From positions 115,565 through 179,564 of the forward strand of contig CAWBRV010000004.1 in assembly GCA_963791225.1 (NCBI GenBank): a stretch of DNA of 64,000 nt, read 5' to 3'. Of this stretch, positions 28,062-37,316 are shown piece by piece; within the stretch, counting starts at the first letter, position 1, and each line of letters opens with the position of its first letter. Both the position numbers and the translations under genes were made by a program. Source of the stretch: PALSA-612 sp963791225 (lineage in GTDB: Bacteria > Actinomycetota > Thermoleophilia > Gaiellales > Gaiellaceae). The notes under the pieces were generated by a model, which did not search any database, had not been told where the DNA came from, and saw only the letters and a list, made by a program, of their open reading frames with translations.

Positions 28062-28067
28062 CCTCGT

Positions 28068-28118
28068 ATGTACTCGCACCGCGACGAAGGTGGGCGGATC
28101 GGTCTCGACATGACGTGA
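28068..28118 (+). CDS. 16-codon leader ORF coupled to ABC ATPase start
   Basis: ATG at 28068 opens a 16-residue ORF (MYSHRDEGGRIGLDMT) whose TGA (28116-28118) overlaps the GTG start of the ABC ATPase (28115-28117) as GTGA. The -10 box spacing indicates that it is the first thing translated on a leaderless mRNA. It may serve to load ribosomes for the downstream gene by coupling. The peptide itself may have no function. Confidence 0.4.
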   Translation: MYSHRDEGGRIGLDMT

Positions 28119-29061
28119 TCGAGATCGAGGGTCTCACCAAGGACTACGGTGCGAAGCGGGCAGTCGACGACCTGACGTTCACGATCCGGCCGGGGCTCGT
28201 GACCGGGTTCCTCGGCCCGAACGGCTCGGGGAAGTCCACGACCATGCGCCTGATCCTCGGGCCTGGACGCGCCGACCTCGGGCAGCGCCACCGTCGACGG
28301 CAAGCGCTACCGGGAGTTCGCAGCGCCGGCGCACGAGGTGGGCGCGTTGCTCGAGGCACGCTCGGTGCACACAGGACGCTCGGCCTACCACCATCTGCTC
28401 GCGCTGGCGCAGACGCACGGGATCACGAAAGCGCCGGGTGGCGGAGCTGATCGACCTGGTCGGCCTGCACGACGTGGCCCGCAAGCGTGCAGGACAGTTC
28501 TCGCTCGGGATGGGCCAGCGCCTCGGGATCGCGGCCGCGCTGCTCGGCGATCCCGCGGCGCTGCTCCTCGACGAGCCGGTGAACGGGCTCGACCCCGAGG
28601 GGATCCAGTGGATCAGGAACCTGCTCAGGGGTCTGGCGGCCGAAGGGCGGACGGTGTTCGTGTCGTCGCACCTGATGAGCGAGATGTCGGTGACGGCAGA
28701 CCACCTGATCGTGATCGGCCGGGGCCGCCTGATCGCCGACATGGGCGTCGACGAGTTCGTCCGCCAGGCCTCGGGGAAGCTCGTACGGGTGCGCTCGCCG
28801 GAGGCGCGCGCAACTGCGGGAGCTCGTGAGCGGGCCCGACGTCTCGGTCATCGCTGACGACGCACGGCGACCTGGAGATCAGCGGCCTGACGGCAGAGCA
28901 GGTCGGAGAGATCGCGGCCGCCAGCGGGGATCGTCCTGCACGAGCTGACGCCGGTGCAGGTGTCGCTCGAGGAGGCGTTCATGGATCTCACCCGCGACGA
29001 GGTCGAGTACAAGGCGATGGACGTCGCTCGGCTCGACGAGAAGGACGCGGCGGCCGTATGA
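28115..29061 (+). CDS. ABC transporter ATP-binding protein (frame broken several times)
   Basis: Reading across single extra bases near 28262, 28432, 28810, 28860 and 28935 gives one protein of about 314 residues. Motifs are GLTKDYGAKRAVDDLTFTI, Walker A GPNGSGKST, signature FSLGMGQRLGIAAALL, Walker B ALLLDEPVNGLDPEG and switch SSHLMSE. The C-terminal extension ends LDEKDAAAV. It is the DrrA/bacitracin-exporter type that pairs with a permease lacking an ATPase. Its stop overlaps the permease ATG (ATGA). Five breaks in one gene could also mean true decay. Confidence 0.8.
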
Positions 29062-29894
29062 GCACCACCGCCGGAGCGGCAGCCGCTCTGCCGCGTCTCG
29101 AGCGCGTCGGGCGCGTGACGCAGGTGCGAGTCGTCCGCTCCGAGTGGACGAAGCTCCGCTCGCTCCGCTCGTCGCGCTGGTCGCTGCTCGTCGCCGGGTT
29201 GCTGACGATCGGGTTCCCGCTCCTCTTCGCCACGATCCTCTCCAACCGCTGGAGCCACCTGAGCCCGCGTGAGCGCGCCCATCGCCAACCGCTCGACGTC
29301 GCGCTGTCGGGCGTGCACGTGGCCCAGCTCGCGATCGGCGTGCTCGGCGTGCTCCTGATCAGCGGCGAGTACTCGACCGGGATGATCAGGTCGACGTTCG
29401 TCGCCGTGCCCGAAGCGCCTGCCGGTGCTGTGGGCAAAGGCGATCGTCTACGCGACGGTCACGCTCGTCCTGATGGTGCCCGCCGTCCTGATCGGCGTTC
29501 TTCGGCAGCCAGGCGATCCTGCGCAACCACCACATCCTTCAGCTCTCCTTCTCGCATCCGGGCGTTCGCCCGCACGGTGCTGGGCGGCGCCGTCTATCTC
29601 GTGCTGGTCGGCGTGTTCGCGCTCGGGCTCGGGGCGATCGTGCGGAACACCGCCGGTGGCATCGCGACCTTCGCGGCGATCATGTTCGTGATCCCGCCGC
29701 TCCTGAACATCCTGCCCTCGGACTGGAACAACGCGATCAACCCGTACCTGCCGAGCACCGCCGGCGACGCGATCTTCTCGCTCAGCCACGGCTCCGACAC
29801 GCTCGCCCCGTGGCCGGGGTTCGCGCTCTTCTGCGGCTATACGGCGCTCTCGCTCGGCATCGCCGCCGTCCTGCTCGTCCGCCGCGACACCTGA
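29058..29894 (+). CDS. ABC-2 type permease (frame broken several times)
   Basis: The ATG overlaps the ATPase stop. Reading through extra bases near 29408, 29494 and 29573 gives about 277 residues with six membrane segments. VVRSEWTKLRSLRSSRWSLL and GEYSTGMIRSTFVAVPKRL are typical of ABC-2 permeases of the ABC-transporter type found in actinobacteria, and LGLGAIVRNTAGGIATFAAI lies in the C-terminal half. With the ATPase it forms an exporter, possibly for lipid-like or peptide substrates. Confidence 0.8.
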   Translation: MSTTAGAAAALPRLERVGRVTQVRVVRSEWTKLRSLRSSRWSLLVAGLLTIGFPLLFATILSNRWSHLSPRERAHRQPLDVALSGVHVAQLAIGVLGVLLISGEYSTGMIRSTFVAVPEAPAGAVGKGDRLRDGHARPDGARRPDRRSSAARRSCATTTSFSSPSRIRAFARTVLGGAVYLVLVGVFALGLGAIVRNTAGGIATFAAIMFVIPPLLNILPSDWNNAINPYLPSTAGDAIFSLSHGSDTLAPWPGFALFCGYTALSLGIAAVLLVRRDT

Positions 29895-29969
29895 CCGCGA
29901 GACCGATCTCACAGGCTTTTCTCAGAGAGCACCCACGTTTGATTCATGTTCGCGAGGCAGGGTTCGTAG

Positions 29970-31368
29970 ATGTCTGACGTGGGGGTCGGGGTCGAGACGC
30001 GCTCGCGGGCGCCTTCGCGCGCGTCGCGGCTCGTCGGCGCGGAGAGGCTGGTGGCTGACCGCCGTCGCCGTCTGGGGGTTCTTCCTCGGCAACGCGGCCG
30101 TGATCGTCTGGCTGTGGTGGCACGGCGGCAACGTGAGCGGCGTCCACGGAGAGGCGGACGCGTTGACGAGCGTCGCGCGGATCACGGGCCTGCTCGGCGC
30201 GTACCTCGCTCTCGTCCAGGTCGTGCTGCTGTCCAGGATCCCGTGGCTCGAACGGCTGGCCGGGTTCGACCGGCTCACCGTCTGGCACCGCTACAACGGC
30301 TGGCTCTGCCTCGACCTCGTGATCGCCCACGTCGTGTTCTCCGTGTGGGGCTACGCGAGGCTCGACCGCTACTCGCTCGGCAAGGAGATCTCGACCATGC
30401 TCGGCGGCGGCATCTATCCCGGGATGATCACGGCCACGGTGGGGACGGGGCTGATGATCGCCGTCGCCGCCAGCTCGGCGGTGATCGTGAAGCGGCGGCT
30501 CCGCTACGAGGCCTGGTACGCCGTCCATTTCACGGCGTACGCGGCGATCGCGCTGGCCTGGTTCCACCAGATCCCGACCGGCAACGAGCTCGTCCTCGAC
30601 ACCGCTGCGGCCGACTACTGGCGCGGCCTGTACGCGGCTGCGCTCGCCTTCCTCCTCGTCTTCCGGGTGGCGCAGCCGATCGTCAACGCCCTGCGCTACC
30701 GACTCCGCGTCGCGGAGGTGGAGGCCGAGGGGCCGGGGGTCGTCTCGGTGCGGATCACGGGGCGGGGGCTCGAGCGCCTCGACGCCCGGCCGGGTCAGTT
30801 CTTCCTCTGGCGCTTCCTCGACCGGGGCCGCTGGTGGGCCGCGCATCCCTTCTCGCTCTCCGCCGCGCCCGACGGGCGCAGCCTGAGGATCACGGTCAAG
30901 GCGCTCGGCGACTTCTCCGGCGACCTCGGCACCGTCGCCCCCGGCACGCGCGTCGTCGCCGAGGGGCCGCTCGGCCACTTCACCGAGGACGCGCGGCTGC
31001 GAGACGGGGTCGTGCTCATCGCCGGCGGCATCGGGATCACGCCCGTGCGCGCGCTCGCGGAGCGGATGGACGGCGACGTCGTGCTCCTCTACCGCGTCCT
31101 TCGCGAGGAGGACGTCGTCTTCCGCGAGGAGCTCGAGACTCTGTCGCGGGAGCGCGGCATCCGGCTCGAGCTCGTCGTCGGCGACCACGCGACCCCCGAG
31201 GGCGCGCGGCTGCTCTCACCCGAGCACCTGCGAGAGCTGGTACCCGATCTCGACGACCGCGACGTGTACGTCTGCGGGCCGCCGGCGATGACGGACGCAC
31301 TCGTGAAGAACGTTCGCCGGGCCGGGGTCTCCCATCACCACATCCACGCGGAACGCTTCGCTCTCTGA
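29970..31368 (+). CDS. Ferric-reductase-like transmembrane flavoprotein (frame broken once)
   Basis: The ATG at 29970 gives a basic start that joins, after one extra base near 30049, WWLTAVAVWGFFLGN. The N-terminal half is a heme-binding ferric-reductase membrane domain with paired histidines (VWHRYNGWLC, VIAHVVFSVW, VHFTAYAAIA, LAWFHQIP). The C-terminal half is an FAD/NAD(P)H oxidoreductase: GRWWAAHPFSLSAA for FAD, IAGGIGITPVRALAER for the dinucleotide, and DVYVCGPPAMTDALVK. It can carry electrons from NAD(P)H across the membrane. The next genes encode a flavinylated acceptor and the enzyme that flavinylates it. Confidence 0.9.
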
Positions 31369-31382
31369 CGAAAGGACAAACG

Positions 31383-31817
31383 ATGCGACGAACTGCCAGA
31401 GCCCTCGCCACGCTCACCGTCCTCGCTCTCCCGCTCGCGAACATGACCGCACGGGCAGCGGCAGCCACCGTGACCGCCGTCAAGAAGAAGACGGTCTGGA
31501 AGAAGGTGGCGGGCCCCCAGGCCCAGGCCGACCGCTGGGGCTACGTCGAGGTCACGCTGGTCGTCCGGAAGACGACCACGACAATCGGCTCGAAGACGAA
31601 GGTGACGCGCAAGATCACGGGCGTGCCGATACCGGTCTACCCGGACCACACGGGACGTTCGCTGTTCATCAGCCAGAACGCGATCCCGATCCTGATCGGC
31701 GAGGTGCTGCGGGCGCAGTACGACCCGAACATCAACATGATCTCGGGCGCGACGTACACGAGCCAGGCGTTCATCCAGTCGCTGCAGGCCGCGCTCCTGA
31801 AGGCGAAGAAGGTCTGA
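31383..31817 (+). CDS. Secreted FMN-binding domain protein
   Basis: This 144-residue protein has a signal peptide (residues 1-25). The FMN_bind domain ends in NMISGATYTSQAFIQSLQAA, in which the Thr of SGATYT is the site for covalent FMN attachment by ApbE in this family. GAAAGGAC lies before the ATG. It is encoded between a transmembrane reductase and apbE, so it is probably the extracellular one-electron carrier of a flavin-based transfer chain. Confidence 0.88.
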   Translation: MRRTARALATLTVLALPLANMTARAAAATVTAVKKKTVWKKVAGPQAQADRWGYVEVTLVVRKTTTTIGSKTKVTRKITGVPIPVYPDHTGRSLFISQNAIPILIGEVLRAQYDPNINMISGATYTSQAFIQSLQAALLKAKKV

Positions 31818-32585
31818 TGGCCTCGCAGGTCGGCACGCAGCGCGTCGAGCACGTGATGGGCATGCCGATCGTGGTCGACGTACGCGACGACATCGGCGAC
31901 GGCCCGATCGACGAGCTGTTCGAGTGGCTCCGGCTCGTCGACGCCGTCTTCAGCACCTACAAGGACGAGCAGCGACATCTCGCGCCTGAACCGCGGCGAG
32001 ATCGAGCTGCACGCAGCCCACCCGGACGTTCGCGAGGTGCTCGAGCGCGCCGAGGAGCTGCGGCTCGAGACGTCCGGCTACTTCGACGTCCGCGCGGCGT
32101 CGCCGGTCGGCGTCGACCCCTCCGGCCTGGTGAAGGGCTGGTCGGTGGAGCGGGGCGCGACGATCCTCGAACGCGCCGGCGCGTCCAACTTCGCGATCAG
32201 CGCCGGCGGCGACATCGTCGTTCGCGGCGGTGCGCTGCCCGCTTTCCACTGGCGGATCGGGATCGAGCATCCGAGGCGGCGCGACGCCGTCGCGGAGGTG
32301 ATCGAGCTGACCGATACGGCTGTCGCCACCTCCGGAACCGCTGCACGCGGCGAGCACGTCCTCGATCCGCACACCGGCCGTCCGCCCGAGGGGCTGCTCT
32401 CGGTGACGGTGATCGGCCCCGATCTCGGCACCGCCGACGCCTACGCGACCGCGGCCTTCGCCATGGGTGCGCGCGGGCCGCACTGGACTGCGCGTCTCCC
32501 TCGCGGCTACGAGGCGATGTCGATCCTCGGCGACGAGACCGTGCTGTTCACGAGCGGCTTTCCCCGGATCGCGGCCGCAGCCTGA
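31817..32585 (+). CDS. apbE: FAD:protein FMN transferase ApbE (frame broken once)
   Basis: ApbE transfers FMN from FAD to a threonine of FMN-binding domains outside the cytoplasm. The ATG overlaps the upstream stop by one base. The N-terminus reads VEHVMGMPIVVDV, and after one extra base near 31972 it continues SDISRLNRGEIELHAAHPDV. Family motifs are GYFDVRAA, DPSGLVKGWSVERG, NFAISAGGDIVVRG, ATSGTAARGEHVLDPHTGRP and ATAAFAMG. The substrate is almost surely the preceding FMN-binding protein. No clear lipobox or signal is seen. Confidence 0.9.
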
Positions 32586-32625
32586 TCCAGCCCAGGCGGG
32601 GCACCTGGCCCGAGCGTTGCGGTAG

Positions 32626-34697
32626 CTACCGCGCGGGGAGATTCGGGGGCGCCGAGTGCGGTGCGGCGATGAGGTAGACGCAGCGGCGGCGATCGAACGG
32701 AAGCGGCGAACGACCGATCCTCGTCACGAGGTGCGCAGTCCCGTCGAGATCGTAGTGGCCTCCTGCCGCCGGTAGAGGCCCCGTCCGGTGGATCAACTGA
32801 TAGCCGTCCTTGCCGGATGTGAAGCACAGGTGACCATTCTCGGCCGGCTCGTCGTCAACGACGGCTGACACTGCACCTTTGCCTGCTAGCTCTTCGAGGG
32901 CCTGTGCGAGAACTCGTCGCGTTTCCGAGTGGCTTGCGGCTTCCTCGGCCAGTCGCGACTCGACGTCTGCGAGCCTGAGCTCGAGGGCTGCCCGCTGGTC
33001 AGCGGATGCCACGGTCAGCTCGGTTCTCTCAGCGTCGAGCTGGTCGACGGTTGCGGTCAACTCGGTGATACGTTCATCGGCCTTGCGGAGCTTCGCCGCG
33101 GCCTTGTCCATGCCCCGGCCGGTCGACGCATGGGCCTCACGTTCCTCGGCAAGTTCCGACTCCACGGCACGGAGCTGTTCGACGAGTTCGCCCACATGTG
33201 CGGACAGCTCCTCAGCACGACCCTCGGCGACTGCTAGACGCTTCTCGAGCTCCGCGTTGGCGGTCTGCGCTTCCTCCCGTTTGCGTGCCGAGTCCTGGAG
33301 GCTGCCGGTCAGCTCGACCTTCTCCCGCTCGAGTTCGTTCGTTTCGAGTCGGGCCTGGCCAAGTTCGGTGAGTGAATCATCGCGCTCGCTCCGTGCGGCC
33401 TCGAGCTCGGCGCTGAGTTGTTCGATGGTGTCGCGTGCCTGGCTGGCTTCTGCGAGGGCGTGTTCGGAGTCGCGTTGCGTTCGTTTGTGTGCGTCCCGCT
33501 CCTCGTCGAGTGTCGCCTGGGCGACTGTGAGTTGGTCGTTGAGGTCTGCGAGCTGCTGCTCGAGTTCGGCGAGGGTGTGGCGGGTGCTTTCGGCGTCGGC
33601 GTGGGCTGTGTCGCGTTCGGCCTGGAGGTTGTCGTGGTCACGCCGCAGTTCTTGGAGGGTGTCGCGTGCCCGTGCGGCTTCTGCGAGCGCGTGTTCGGAG
33701 GCGCGTTGCGTTCGTTCGTGTGCGTCCCGCTCCTCGTCGAGTGTTGCTTCCAAGCTGGCGACATGCTCGGCAAGCTCGGACACGCTCGCCTCGAGTTTGC
33801 CGATCTGGTCCCGAGCGGCATGGAGGTCGTGCTCGAGTTCGCCCGCATCGCGTTCCCGGCCCGCGGCCAGCTCTGAGAGCCGCTCGTTCAGCTCGTCGCG
33901 TGCACCCTCCGCCTCAGTGAGGAGGCGCTGAAGCTGTTCGCCACGGTCGTCGCGCTCGAGCAGGGTTGCCTCGAGCTCTGCGGCTCTGGCCGTCTGTGAC
34001 ACGGAGATCGGCGTGTGCGGTGGCAAGGTCCCGCTCGAGACGTTCTGCACTCTCTCCTGCTTCGAGGTCTTGCCGCTCCCTTGTTGCTTTGAGCGATGCG
34101 ATCTCCGCCTGAAGCTCAGCCAGGCTCTGCTCTCGCTCGGAGACGCACTCGCGGAGAACTTCAATTTCGTCGCGTGCTTCCAGCAGCGATTCATCGACCG
34201 GAGCGGGATCGCTCGCGGGCTCGCTGTCGAGCGCCTGCAGCTGGTGTATCTCCAGCCGGAGCTCCTCGACGTCCGCTTCGTCGAGCTCGAATGCAGCATC
34301 GTCGAATCCTGTTGGGCCAGGCTCAGGCTCCGGTTCCGACCGATCCTCTCGAGCCGCACCGATCTTTCTGGCGAGCGCATCGCCAAACGACGGTCGATCG
34401 TCGTCGACCGGCATTGGATCGGGCGTAGCACCGGAGCGGGCGTTGCGACGGCGGATCTCGGACCACAGTCCCGTGCCGAAACCGTCCTCTCTTGCCACTT
34501 CTCGGCCGAGCTGCTCCATCAGCGCCTGCGTCAGTTCGGGAGAGGAGATCAGGTTGCGTTTGACGAGGATCTCGCCAAGGCGAAGCCCCGTCGCTGCTTG
34601 CTCGGCAAGGGCCTGCTCGAGCTGTTCCTCGCTGACCAGGCCGTTTCTCGACGAAGAGCTCGCCGATCGGACGCCACGGGATCTGGGCCGCTTCCAC
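32626..34697 (-). CDS. MshEN-domain protein with long coiled coil (frame broken twice)
   Basis: The reconstructed protein has about 690 residues. From GTG at 34697 the first 65 residues form one MshEN (GspE N-terminal) domain with two tandem motifs: WRPIGELFVEK, one extra base near 34657, NGLVSEEQLEQALAEQ; then LRLGEILVKRNLISSPELTQ. An acidic Pro-rich linker leads into roughly 430 residues of heptad-rich coiled coil, with another extra base near 34002. Two 30-residue segments in it recur at a 77-residue spacing. A C-terminal globular domain of about 85 residues ends it. No GspE ATPase is attached. MshEN domains in other proteins bind cyclic di-GMP; that role here is inferred. Confidence 0.75.
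33428..33751 (-). repeat. 231-bp-spaced direct repeat inside coiled-coil gene
   Basis: About 92 bases from 33428 recur with few changes from 33659, a spacing of exactly 231 bp (77 residues, 11 heptads). The encoded segments are ATLDEERDAHERTQRASEHA and ATLDEERDAHKRTQRDSEHA with similar continuations. This indicates recent in-frame duplication of a coiled-coil block. Confidence 0.8.
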
Positions 34698-34774
34698 GCC
34701 TCTCCATATCGGCGTGAGCGAACCGGCACTTGAGGTCGTCTGGCCCGAACGCCGACTCAAGCGATGGTTGGCCC

Positions 34775-35491
34775 ATGCCGATATCCGAGGGCATCGAAGC
34801 TGTGCCCTCAGTCACGAAAGTTCGTCGAAAGCCTCTCGGCCAGGTGCTCCTCGAGATGGGCGCGATCACCCCCGAGCAGCTCCAACACATCCTCGCCGTT
34901 CAGAGACACGACGGGAGGCTGCTGGGCGAGATCGTGATCGATCGCGGCCTCGTCTCCCCGCTTGCGCTCGCAGCCGCTCTCTCGCAGCAGAAACGACAGC
35001 TCGGCATCGCCAAGGTGCCCGCACCCGTCAGACCCCCGTCCTGGAAGCCGCTGGGTCGCCTCCTGGTCGACCGTCACCGAATCACGGAGGTGCAGCTGCG
35101 ACAGGCGCTGGCCGATCAACAGGTGGTGGGTGGGTTCCTCGGTGGGATCCTGATCGAGCGAGGATGGATTACTCCGGCCGAGCTGGTCAGCGCCCTTGCC
35201 GAGCAGCTCTCGCCGACCGAGGAATGCGGGCACTTCTACGTGCGTGAGCACGTATCGGATGAGATCCGCACCTTGCACGCGACCGCGAGCTTCATCGACG
35301 CGAGCGACTACGTCTTCGAACAGGTCCTGGTGGATCGAGAGCCGGAGCGGCTCGAGATCGTCCGCGGGAGCGGTCAAGGAGCAGAGGTCGTGTGGAGCTT
35401 CCAGCGCGAGGAACGCCGGCAGGTGTCCAGCACCGACCTACTCAACATCTTCAGGTTCCTGGCCGGCGCGTTGGATGCAGCTCCCTCGTAG
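34775..35491 (+). CDS. Protein with two MshEN domains
   Basis: From the ATG at 34775 it has 238 residues; a GTG-free extension to 34730 is possible. Residues about 15-75 form one MshEN domain (RKPLGQVLLEMGAITPEQLQ, RLLGEIVIDRGLVSPLALAA) and about 88-150 a second (WKPLGRLLVDRHRITEVQLR, GFLGGILIERGWITPAELVS). The second copy has lost the Arg before Leu-Gly in its second motif. The C-terminal 90 residues are an unassigned mixed domain with several acidic residues. It is transcribed divergently from the coiled-coil MshEN protein, 77 bases apart. Confidence 0.75.
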   Translation: MPISEGIEAVPSVTKVRRKPLGQVLLEMGAITPEQLQHILAVQRHDGRLLGEIVIDRGLVSPLALAAALSQQKRQLGIAKVPAPVRPPSWKPLGRLLVDRHRITEVQLRQALADQQVVGGFLGGILIERGWITPAELVSALAEQLSPTEECGHFYVREHVSDEIRTLHATASFIDASDYVFEQVLVDREPERLEIVRGSGQGAEVVWSFQREERRQVSSTDLLNIFRFLAGALDAAPS

Positions 35492-35521
35492 AGATCGTCA
35501 TGAGCGCGCCGCGGACTTGAC

Positions 35522-36010
35522 GTGAGAGGCTCGGCTCCGATCGAAGGGAGTGACGGCTTCCACGCGACCTCCACCGGCGAGCCGGCAATGACGAGCGGCC
35601 CAACTCTCCGCGTCTTGCGCACGGAGCAGCCCTCGAGCGGCCAGCCGGCATCTCCCGGCACCGCCGGCGACGTCGACATCGAACTGCTCGAACGCCGCAG
35701 ATACCTGGTCAGAGTCCGCGAACAGGCACTCAACGACCGCGTCGCCGAGCTCGATCGACGAGAAACCACCCTGGACGAACGTGAGGCGGCGCTCAGCCTC
35801 CGGGAGGCGGAGCACCAGATTGCAACGGCGCTCGAGACGGAGGCACTCGCCGTCCGCGAGCAGAAGCTCGACGAGCTCGCCACTCGACTCGAACGCAAAG
35901 AGGCTCAGGTCGCCGACTACGTCGTCCAGGCCCAGAGGCAGCTCGCACGGGCTGCGACTCCGGAGCCGGACGCCCAGCCATCGCGGCGTGGCTGGCGACG
36001 CCACCGCTGA
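35522..36010 (+). CDS. Coiled-coil protein, hypothetical
   Basis: This 162-residue protein starts at GTG; an ATG at 35588 (MTSGPTLRVL) is an alternative. Residues about 55-140 form one long amphipathic helix rich in Glu, Arg, Leu and Ala (LLERRRYLVRVREQALNDRV, ERRETTLDEREAALSLREAE-like). The C-terminus is basic (SRRGWRRHR). It follows the two-MshEN gene by 30 bases and may work with the MshEN pair as a scaffold. No family is recognised. Confidence 0.6.
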   Translation: MRGSAPIEGSDGFHATSTGEPAMTSGPTLRVLRTEQPSSGQPASPGTAGDVDIELLERRRYLVRVREQALNDRVAELDRRETTLDEREAALSLREAEHQIATALETEALAVREQKLDELATRLERKEAQVADYVVQAQRQLARAATPEPDAQPSRRGWRRHR

Positions 36011-36073
36011 GCTCCTGAAGCGGCCAGCCGAACCAGGAGCAGAAGAGGTCGACGGTAGGCCGCAGTTTTGACT

Positions 36074-37276
36074 CTACGCCGGAGTCGAGACCGCCTCCGC
36101 CTCCGTGCGCCGGCCGGGAGCGACATGGCGGTGCGGAGCGAAGAGGCAGGCAATCGCGAGCAGCGCGGCGTTCCCGACGATCAGCCACAAGACGGCGGTG
36201 AACGATCCGGTGGCGTCACGGACGGCGCCGAAGAGGAACGGCGCAAGCGAGGAGAGCGCGTACCCGACGCCGAGCATCATCGCCGCCATGCCGGCGACCT
36301 CGCGCGCTCCGGCGCCCACGTCGAGCGGCAGCGTCATCAGCGACGGGAAGGTGACGCCGACCCAGATACCGATCAGGACGGCCCACGCCCAGCCCGCCCC
36401 GGGGAGGAGCACGGCGCCGATCCCGGTGAGGAAGAGCAGGATCGACCCGCTCGTGAGATACAGCCGCCGCGAGCCGTGGTGGTCGCCGGCCCACGCGACG
36501 AGGAGGCTGACGGGGAGCGTGACGACGCTGATGACGGTGATCAGCCCACCTGCGCTCGCCTCGCTCCAGCCTCGCTCCACGTAGGCGGTCGGCAGCCACG
36601 CCGTGATCCCGTAGTAGGCGACCGAGGTGAGCGTGAAGATCGAGACCAGGCGCCAGGCGACCGTGTTCCGCCAGGGGAAGTGCGGCGCCTTCTCGTCGGG
36701 ACGCTCGTGCGGCGGCTGGTGCGCCGTGAGTACGAGCCAGGCGAGGAGGAGCAGCGCCGCGAAGCCGGAGATCGTCACCAGCGACCCGCGCCATCCCCAC
36801 GCGAGCGTCGCCAGCGGCACGGCCACTGCGGCGGCGACGGCGGCGCCGAGGCTGATCCCGGTCGCGTAGACACCGGTGGCGAACGCCGGCCGCTCGGGCC
36901 AGGCCTCCTTGACCGCGCGCGGCATCAGCGTGCCCGCGATCGCGACGCCGATCCCGACGGGAATCGTCAGCAGGATCACCGCAGCGGCTGCCGGGACGAG
37001 GGCCCGCGCGACGCCGAACGCGCCGATCAACGCCAGGGCGAGGGCGATCGACCTGCGCGCGCCGATCCGGTGCGCGAGGCGGACGCCCACCGTCGCGAAC
37101 AGGCCCATGCAGAGGACGACGAGCGTGGGCAGCAGGCCCGCCACCGAGTGCGAGATGTGCAGCCCACTCTGGATCGAGGGCAGGAGCGGGCCGACCGCCA
37201 CGATCTGCGGGCGCAGGCAGAGCGACGCCGCGAACAGTCCGGCGAGCAGCAGATGGTGTTCCCCTGCCTTGCGCAC
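36074..37276 (-). CDS. MFS transporter, CynX/NimT family
   Basis: This 400-residue protein with 12 membrane segments begins MRKAGEHHLLLAGLFAASLC, followed by LRPQIVAVGPLLPSIQSGL, the typical entry of the CynX/NimT (cyanate or 2-nitroimidazole) branch. WAGDHHGSRRLYLTSG is the loop between segments 8 and 9, and VGVTFPSLMTLPLDVGAGAR lies in the last third. The frame is intact. The substrate is not known, and no cyanase gene is nearby. Confidence 0.88.
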   Translation of the reverse strand: MRKAGEHHLLLAGLFAASLCLRPQIVAVGPLLPSIQSGLHISHSVAGLLPTLVVLCMGLFATVGVRLAHRIGARRSIALALALIGAFGVARALVPAAAAVILLTIPVGIGVAIAGTLMPRAVKEAWPERPAFATGVYATGISLGAAVAAAVAVPLATLAWGWRGSLVTISGFAALLLLAWLVLTAHQPPHERPDEKAPHFPWRNTVAWRLVSIFTLTSVAYYGITAWLPTAYVERGWSEASAGGLITVISVVTLPVSLLVAWAGDHHGSRRLYLTSGSILLFLTGIGAVLLPGAGWAWAVLIGIWVGVTFPSLMTLPLDVGAGAREVAGMAAMMLGVGYALSSLAPFLFGAVRDATGSFTAVLWLIVGNAALLAIACLFAPHRHVAPGRRTEAEAVSTPA

Positions 37277-37316
37277 CCGGTGTGAAACCTACTTACAGGA
37301 GCGTGCGCGGCAAGAT

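Noticed and set aside
28022..28450. Earlier GTG start for the ABC ATPase at 28022
   Set aside because: The extra 31 residues have no ABC character and the -10 box at 28056 lies inside them; the start at 28115 matches family length and overlaps the leader ORF stop.
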